Positions 28,182 through 33,651 of a DNA stretch of 33,651 nucleotides are shown piece after piece. The translations under genes were made by a program, and so were the position numbers. The notes below the pieces were generated by a model. It did not search any database. It saw nothing but the letters and a program-made list of their open reading frames with translations, and was not told where the DNA came from. The DNA lies in the NCBI GenBank assembly GCA_030037315.1, contig JASHRM010000256.1:1-33651 (forward strand), in the 5' to 3' direction. How positions within the stretch are numbered: the stretch's first letter is position 1; each line of letters opens with the position of its first letter. Source of the stretch: Candidatus Acidiferrales bacterium (GTDB taxonomy: Bacteria > Acidobacteriota > Terriglobia > Acidiferrales > UBA7541).

Positions 28182-30143
28182 TTAGGGCAAGGCGAAGACA
28201 ACCAGCGCCTGATCGGCACCGGGGCCAGGTCCTGCCGACATGATCGCGACGTACTGCTTTCCGTTTTTGCCCCGATAGGTGATCGGAACAGCAGTGGCCG
28301 CATATTTCAGCTTCGTAGTCCAGAGTTCTTTGCCCGTTTTTGAATCGAACGCGCGGAAACGATCGTCGCTTGTGGCGCCGATGAACACCACGCCTCCAGC
28401 TGTGGCGATTGGGCCGGCAAAAGCGCCGCTCCTGCCGGTGTGCTGCTTGGCTTCGGGAAGTTCCTCAGTGATTCCCAACGGCACCTGCCAGACGATTGCG
28501 CCCGTATTTACGTTCACTGCCGAAAGGCTTTCCCACGGCGGTTTCTGGCATGGCCAAGTGCCGAGAACTTTGCCATTTTCGTCTTTTGCCTGAGCGCTGA
28601 ACATGCCGAACTGGCTGCCGGCTCCGCTGCCGCGGTGGTATTCAACCTGGCCCTGTGCCTTGGTCGTGTCGTTGTACTTGGGGTTCTTCTCAAGATATCC
28701 AGTCGCGCCGACGTTCTGCATGTTCACGAAAATATAGCCCAGTTTCGTATCCGCCGCAGCGCCGCCCCAGTTCGCGCCGCCCGTGGCACCCGGAAAAACC
28801 AGTGTAAGCTTCGTGTCGGTCGGCTTGTCGTGAACGGCCCACGGTGTGTACGGCCCCTCGGTCCAGAAATTGCTTTTGTCCCAAAGATCGTGGCAAGCCT
28901 TGGAGTGTTCAGGAGTGGTGTCCTCGGGCGACACGATGTCGTCGCGGTTGATGGTGACTCTCGCAACCGGCGGCGGTTTCACCGGAAACGGCTGCGTCGG
29001 CGAATACCATTCATCTGGCGTATCGCCCTTGGGGACGGGCCGCTCCTGAATATCGAACACCGGCTTGCCGGTAACGCGATTAAACTCGAAAACGTAACCG
29101 ATTTTGCCCGTTTGAATGACCGCTGGAATTTTCTTGCCGCTCACATCGAGGTCCATAAGGATCGGTTCTGGCGGCAAATCGAAATCCCAAAGCTCGTGAT
29201 GGACAGTCTGGAAATACCACTTCAGCTTTCCCGTGTTCGCGTCCACGGCAACAAGGGAATTCGAAAAGAGATTATTGCCGGGGCGATCGCCGCCGTAGTA
29301 ATTCGCGGCCGGCCCTCCAACGGGCATGTAGACGATGCCGTGCTTCTCATCCACAGACATCGTGATGCTCCAGACGTTGGAGCCGCCGCGGCCTTTCCAA
29401 CTGTTGTCGCCGCCCCAAGTGTCGTTCCCGATTTCGCCCGGGTGCGGGATGGAATGAAACGTCCAAAGTTTTTTCCCGGTGCGAGCGTCAAAGCCGCGGG
29501 AATCGCCGGGAATGCCGGCAGAGATTTCATCTTGCGGATGCATATTTGTTTCACCGGGACCGTAGACGTTGGCGCCAACGAGAACGATGTCTTTGTAAAT
29601 CGTTGGTACTTCCGCAAAGGGAACATCCATTAGAACTTCGCCGTTATCGCCGAAGCCGGCATCGGGCTCGCCGGTTTTTGCCTTGAGCGCGACGAGTTTG
29701 TGGCCGCTGGTGAAGAAAAGCCGCGGGCCGACTTTGCCGTCGCCGGGCCAATAGGCCACACCGCGCGTGGAAACGAGGCCGTTGGGCCGGTGATAAACCC
29801 AAATTTCCTTGCCCGTTTCGGGTTCGAGCGCAACCACGCGATTGCCCGCGGTGAGATACATCACGTCATCCACCACGATGGGCGTCACTTCATTGAACGA
29901 AGCAGAAGACGGCCCTGCGCCACCCGGACGCATCGCGTATGACCACGCCTCAGTCAAGGTGGCGACGTTGCCGGGATTGATTTGCGTGAGTGGCGAGAAT
30001 CGCGTGCTTCCGAGATCGTGGCCGTACATTGGCCAATCGCCTGAGTTGGCTTGCTTGTCTTGCGAAAATACCGCTGGCGCAAAAGCGCCCGCGAAGATGA
30101 CTGCACCCAGAATTCCAGCTGCCAAAGATTTTGATCGAAACAT
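28182..30143 (-). CDS. PQQ-dependent dehydrogenase (quinoprotein), exported
   Basis: ATG at 30143 gives signal MFRSKSLAAGILGAVIFAGAFAPAVFSQ; DWPMYGHDLGSTRFSPLTQINPGNVATLTEAWSY, TPIVVDDVMYLTAGNRVVALEPETGKEIWVY, GGANWGGAAADTKLGYIFVN, FIGATSDDRFRAFDSKTGKELW. Confidence 0.92.
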   Translation of the reverse strand: MFRSKSLAAGILGAVIFAGAFAPAVFSQDKQANSGDWPMYGHDLGSTRFSPLTQINPGNVATLTEAWSYAMRPGGAGPSSASFNEVTPIVVDDVMYLTAGNRVVALEPETGKEIWVYHRPNGLVSTRGVAYWPGDGKVGPRLFFTSGHKLVALKAKTGEPDAGFGDNGEVLMDVPFAEVPTIYKDIVLVGANVYGPGETNMHPQDEISAGIPGDSRGFDARTGKKLWTFHSIPHPGEIGNDTWGGDNSWKGRGGSNVWSITMSVDEKHGIVYMPVGGPAANYYGGDRPGNNLFSNSLVAVDANTGKLKWYFQTVHHELWDFDLPPEPILMDLDVSGKKIPAVIQTGKIGYVFEFNRVTGKPVFDIQERPVPKGDTPDEWYSPTQPFPVKPPPVARVTINRDDIVSPEDTTPEHSKACHDLWDKSNFWTEGPYTPWAVHDKPTDTKLTLVFPGATGGANWGGAAADTKLGYIFVNMQNVGATGYLEKNPKYNDTTKAQGQVEYHRGSGAGSQFGMFSAQAKDENGKVLGTWPCQKPPWESLSAVNVNTGAIVWQVPLGITEELPEAKQHTGRSGAFAGPIATAGGVVFIGATSDDRFRAFDSKTGKELWTTKLKYAATAVPITYRGKNGKQYVAIMSAGPGPGADQALVVFALP

Positions 30144-30405
30144 GAGCCCTTTTCTAGACGCGTTGTGGAATGAAATTGTTTCGCCGCCGAAGTTCATGCG
30201 AAGAAACGCGCGGAGTGTAGCAGAAAAATGAAGAGCGGTTGCGAGCTGCAACGCACGACGTGCGAGAGGTGACGAGTGGTGCACGTGCCGCGAAACAGCG
30301 AAGGAACAAACGGCGTTTCTCTGCCGCGCAGGTGAGGCAAACCCGAAGGCCCGAGACGCCCGTGCTACAAGACCATCGATGCGGAGCGCCGCTGGCTGCG
30401 AATCG

Positions 30406-32358
30406 CTACTCCTCGTCTTCGACTTGAGCTTTCGAGAGACGCTCAATCACGCTCATGTCCTCGAGTGTAGTGGTGTCACCAGATACGCCGCCTTTTTGCG
30501 CGACTTCGCGCAGAAGCCGGCGCATGATTTTGCCGCTACGAGTTTTTGGCAACAGATCGCAGAATCGCACGTCGGCGGGCCGCGCGATGGTGCCGATCGT
30601 AGAAGAGACGTGGTCCATCAAGGCGCTGCGCAGTTGCGCCGAGTGCGAGTGCCCGGAACGCAGCGTCACAAAGCAAACGATCGCCTCGCCTTTGATTTGG
30701 TCGGGTTTCGCAACAACGGCGGCTTCCGCAACCGAAATGTGACTCACGAGCGCGCTTTCAATTTCCATGGAGCTGAGGCGATGACCCGCGACTTTAATTA
30801 CGTCATCCACGCGGCCAAGCACCCAGATATAGCCGTCTTTGTCGCACTGCGCAGCATCGCCGGCGAAATAAACGCCGGGAATCCTGCGCCAGTATTCGCG
30901 CGCGAACCGTTCGTCGTCGCCGAAGATCGTCCGCAGCATTGAAGGCCACGGTTTCTTGATCACCAGGTAGCCTGTTTCGCCGGGAGGAACGGGCTGGCCC
31001 TGCATGTTCACAACGTGCGCGGCAACGCCGGGCAAGGGAAGTGTGGCCGAGCCAGGTTTTGCAGGCGTTGCGCCGGGAATCGGAGAGATCATGATTGCGC
31101 CGGTTTCCGTTTGCCACCAGGTGTCAACAATTGGGCAGCGGTTCTTGCCGATGGCTTCGAAATACCATTTCCAAGCAGCCGGATTGATGGATTCGCCAAC
31201 CGTACCGAGCAGTCGCAGGCTGCTCAGGTCGTAGCGGTCGATCCAGCTCGTGCCCCAAGCCATGAACGCGCGGACCGCCGTCGCGGAGCTGTAAAAAATC
31301 GTGACCTTGTAGCGCTGGACGATTTCCCAGAAACGGCTCTTGGTGGGCTGATCGGGCGCGCCTTCATACATCACTATGGTTGCGGCGTTGGCCAAGGGTC
31401 CGTACACGATGTAGCTGTGTCCGGTGACCCAGCCGATGTCGGCGGTGCACCAGTAGACGTCGTCGTCGCGCAAATCGAAAATTAAACGCGTTGTCCACAT
31501 CGTTCCCAGCAGGTAGCCAGCGGAGGTGTGCAAGACGCCTTTCGGCTTGCCGGTAGTGCCGCTGGTGTAAAGGATGTAAAGCGGATGCTCGGCGTCAAGA
31601 GGTTCGGCGGGACAATCGGCGGAAGCCTTCTTTTCAAGGTCGTGCCACCAGAGGTCGCGGCCTTCCTTCCAGCCGACATTTTCTTGCGTGCGTTTTACGA
31701 CAATTGATTTTTCGATCGTGGGGCAATTTGCCAGCGCTGCGTCGGCGGTTGCTTTGAGCGGGACGATTTTTCCGCGCCGATAGCCGCCATCAGCCGTGAT
31801 CAAAAGCTTAGATTCTGCGTCGCCGATACGGTCGGACAGCGCCGTTGCGCTGAAGCCCCCGAAAACTACGGAGTGGACTGCTCCAATGCGGGCGCAGGCC
31901 AGCATGGCAATGGGCAATTCAGGGATCATCGGCAAATAGATCGTCACACAATCGCCCTTCTGAACGCCGACTCCTAATAACGCGTTGGCGAATTTCGAGA
32001 CGCGCTCGTGCAGTTCGCCATAGGTGAACTCGACTTGAGAACCGTCTTCCGCTTCCCAGAAAAGCGCGGGCTTGTTATGGTTTTTTTCAAGGTGCCGGTC
32101 GAGGCAGTTGTAGGAGACGTTGAGCTTCCCGTCAGCGAACCATTTCGCGTGCGGCAGTTCCCATTCGAGCGCCTTTGTGGGCGGCTCGAACCAATCGAGT
32201 AGCGCGGACTGCTCCATCCAGAACGCTTCCGGATCGTTATCGGCGCGCTCGCACATTTTTCGATACTCTTCAAGCGACTTCACGCGTGCGCGTTTGGTGA
32301 ACTCTTCAGGAGGGGGAATCGGCTTCTCTTCTAGAACGTGCGGATCGAATTCTTGCAT
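30406..32358 (-). CDS. acs: Acetyl-coenzyme A synthetase
   Basis: 650 aa; [102 protein letters not shown]. Confidence 0.97.
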   Translation of the reverse strand: MQEFDPHVLEEKPIPPPEEFTKRARVKSLEEYRKMCERADNDPEAFWMEQSALLDWFEPPTKALEWELPHAKWFADGKLNVSYNCLDRHLEKNHNKPALFWEAEDGSQVEFTYGELHERVSKFANALLGVGVQKGDCVTIYLPMIPELPIAMLACARIGAVHSVVFGGFSATALSDRIGDAESKLLITADGGYRRGKIVPLKATADAALANCPTIEKSIVVKRTQENVGWKEGRDLWWHDLEKKASADCPAEPLDAEHPLYILYTSGTTGKPKGVLHTSAGYLLGTMWTTRLIFDLRDDDVYWCTADIGWVTGHSYIVYGPLANAATIVMYEGAPDQPTKSRFWEIVQRYKVTIFYSSATAVRAFMAWGTSWIDRYDLSSLRLLGTVGESINPAAWKWYFEAIGKNRCPIVDTWWQTETGAIMISPIPGATPAKPGSATLPLPGVAAHVVNMQGQPVPPGETGYLVIKKPWPSMLRTIFGDDERFAREYWRRIPGVYFAGDAAQCDKDGYIWVLGRVDDVIKVAGHRLSSMEIESALVSHISVAEAAVVAKPDQIKGEAIVCFVTLRSGHSHSAQLRSALMDHVSSTIGTIARPADVRFCDLLPKTRSGKIMRRLLREVAQKGGVSGDTTTLEDMSVIERLSKAQVEDEE

Positions 32359-32538
32359 TGAGCTCTCCTGGCCAAACGCGCGGTTTCTGGCGCCGCACTA
32401 CGTTATTTGACGGCAACGCGGCGGTCAAGGAGGGGCATCGAAACCAGGGCAACGGCGGCCTTGCGGGCTAGTGCGGCGGGCGGACCCAAGGCATACAATT
32501 GTGGAACCTTTTAGACGGCCCCCCGCAATACGTTACGA

Positions 32539-33198
32539 ATGACAACGCAGGCCGTCCTTTATAGGGAAATGATCCAGGCGACCGAAATGACGGACGACCG
32601 TCTGCTTCGGCGGATGATGGCCGGCGATGAGGATGCGTTTGCGCTGTTGTACCGACGCAAGCATCCTGCAATTTATCGGTTTGCGCTGCACATGAGTGGA
32701 AATCCGACGATTGCCGAGGACGTGACGCAAGAAGTTTTTATGACGTTGATCCGCGAGCCAAGACGATTTGATCCCAATCGAGGGACTCTCGGCGGTTTTC
32801 TTTTCGGAATCGCGCGGAACCACTTGCGAAAGCGCTGGGAGCAGGAGCGGCGACTCATCCCGTTTGCGGGCGATAACGATGAACTGGACGATTTGATGGC
32901 CGCTCCAGCGGCCGCGAGCAACGGCAAAGGGCACGCGCCTCTTCCCTCGGCAACGGACGAGTTTACGTCCCTTGAAACAATAAGCCGCGTGCGGCAGGCG
33001 ATCGGCACGCTGCCGGAAAATTATCGCGAAGTGCTGATTTTGTGCGAACTGGAAGAGATGAGTTACGAAGAGGCCGCGTCCGCACTGGATTGTCCCGTAG
33101 GTACGGTTCGTTCGCGGCTGCACCGGGCGAAAGCGATTCTGCTCGAAAAGCTGCGTGACCCGCGCCCGGCGAAACGCGCTTCGACGGTGGGCGAATGA
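32539..33198 (+). CDS. RNA polymerase sigma factor, ECF-like
   Basis: Region 2: MMAGDEDAFALLYRRKHPAIYRFALHMSGNPTIAEDVTQEVFMTLIREPRRFDPNRGTLGGFLFGIARNHLRKR; region 4: LPENYREVLILCELEEMSYEEAASALDCPVGTVRSRLHRAKAILLEKL. Start may instead be 32569 or 32587. Confidence 0.93.
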   Translation: MTTQAVLYREMIQATEMTDDRLLRRMMAGDEDAFALLYRRKHPAIYRFALHMSGNPTIAEDVTQEVFMTLIREPRRFDPNRGTLGGFLFGIARNHLRKRWEQERRLIPFAGDNDELDDLMAAPAAASNGKGHAPLPSATDEFTSLETISRVRQAIGTLPENYREVLILCELEEMSYEEAASALDCPVGTVRSRLHRAKAILLEKLRDPRPAKRASTVGE

Positions 33199-33651
33199 GT
33201 CAGGAGGCGAAGGCAATGAACTGCGCCCAGTTTGAAGAAGTCGTACATGATTTGGAGCGGCCGGGAACCGAAGGTTTCGCGCTTCGCGAAAGCGCGCTCG
33301 AGCATGCGGAAGACTGCGGCCATTGCGGCGAGCTTCTAACCCGGGTTGAATCACTCGAGTCGAGCTTGCACTTGCTGCAAGCCGATGCGGAAAGTTGGCG
33401 TGCGCCGCAGCGCGCCGAAGTTGGCTTGATCGAAGCCTTCGAACAGCAGAAAACGCGATCTTCCCGCCAAGCCACTAAGTGGCAAATCGCGGCCCTGGGC
33501 ATCGCCGCGGCACTGCTGCTTGTGCTGGGGCTGTCGCTGAAATACAGGTCCGATCATTCGCGGGTGAAGCAGGCGGTTGCGTCCGCAACTCAGACGCGAC
33601 AGGTTGCGGCAAGTGATGTCGACGCACAGGAGCCAGTTCAGGACGCAGTAG
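33195..33651 (+). CDS. Putative anti-sigma factor, zinc-finger/transmembrane type (truncated by window)
   Basis: ATG at 33195 overlaps the sigma stop (ATGA). Hand translation: MSQEAKAMNCAQFEEVVHDLERPGTEGFALRESALEHAEDCGHCGELL...KWQIAALGIAAALLLVLGLSLKYRS: HxxxCxxC motif plus one transmembrane segment. Not in ORF track because it runs off the edge. Confidence 0.8.
   Translation, partial: MSQEAKAMNCAQFEEVVHDLERPGTEGFALRESALEHAEDCGHCGELLTRVESLESSLHLLQADAESWRAPQRAEVGLIEAFEQQKTRSSRQATKWQIAALGIAAALLLVLGLSLKYRSDHSRVKQAVASATQTRQVAASDVDAQEPVQDAV

Noticed and set aside
28440-29633. 397 aa plus-strand ORF antisense to the PQQ dehydrogenase
   Set aside because: Low-complexity, Arg/Val-rich translation with no family signature; fully antisense to a clear quinoprotein gene.

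Overview
The window is ordinary bacterial chromosome with a moderately high GC feel. Gene content and intergenic style suggest Acidobacteriota, but this is inference. The centre (about 5.7-21.2 kb) is a glucuronoxylan/xylose utilisation locus built as two divergent operons. The minus-strand operon is xylF-xylG-xylH-xylB-xylA-aguA (GH67). The plus-strand operon is GH3, a LacI-family regulator, a CE15-type glucuronoyl esterase and an SGNH hydrolase. A LacI-type palindrome (CGTTAGCGTTAACG) lies in the divergent gap, and many of the genes are coupled by ATGA overlaps. Flanking genes: a Ser/Thr kinase fused to an NB-ARC/STAND ATPase (truncated at the left edge), a carboxypeptidase-regulatory-like protein, a divergent ALDH / SMP-30-like pair, galM, a VOC protein, a cassette of Tat-exported NTF2-like protein, tandem MoaF-like protein and divergent aldo/keto reductase, a small CxxC/CxxC protein, a receiver-PilZ protein, a PQQ-dependent dehydrogenase, acetyl-CoA synthetase, and a sigma factor / anti-sigma pair at the right edge. 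The most interesting non-coding signals are a run of perfect stem-loops in the gap 21.26-21.53 kb, a hairpin that sequesters the ribosome-binding site of the receiver-PilZ gene, and a long nested hairpin between two convergent genes. No CRISPR array, rRNA, tRNA or intact mobile element was recognised.
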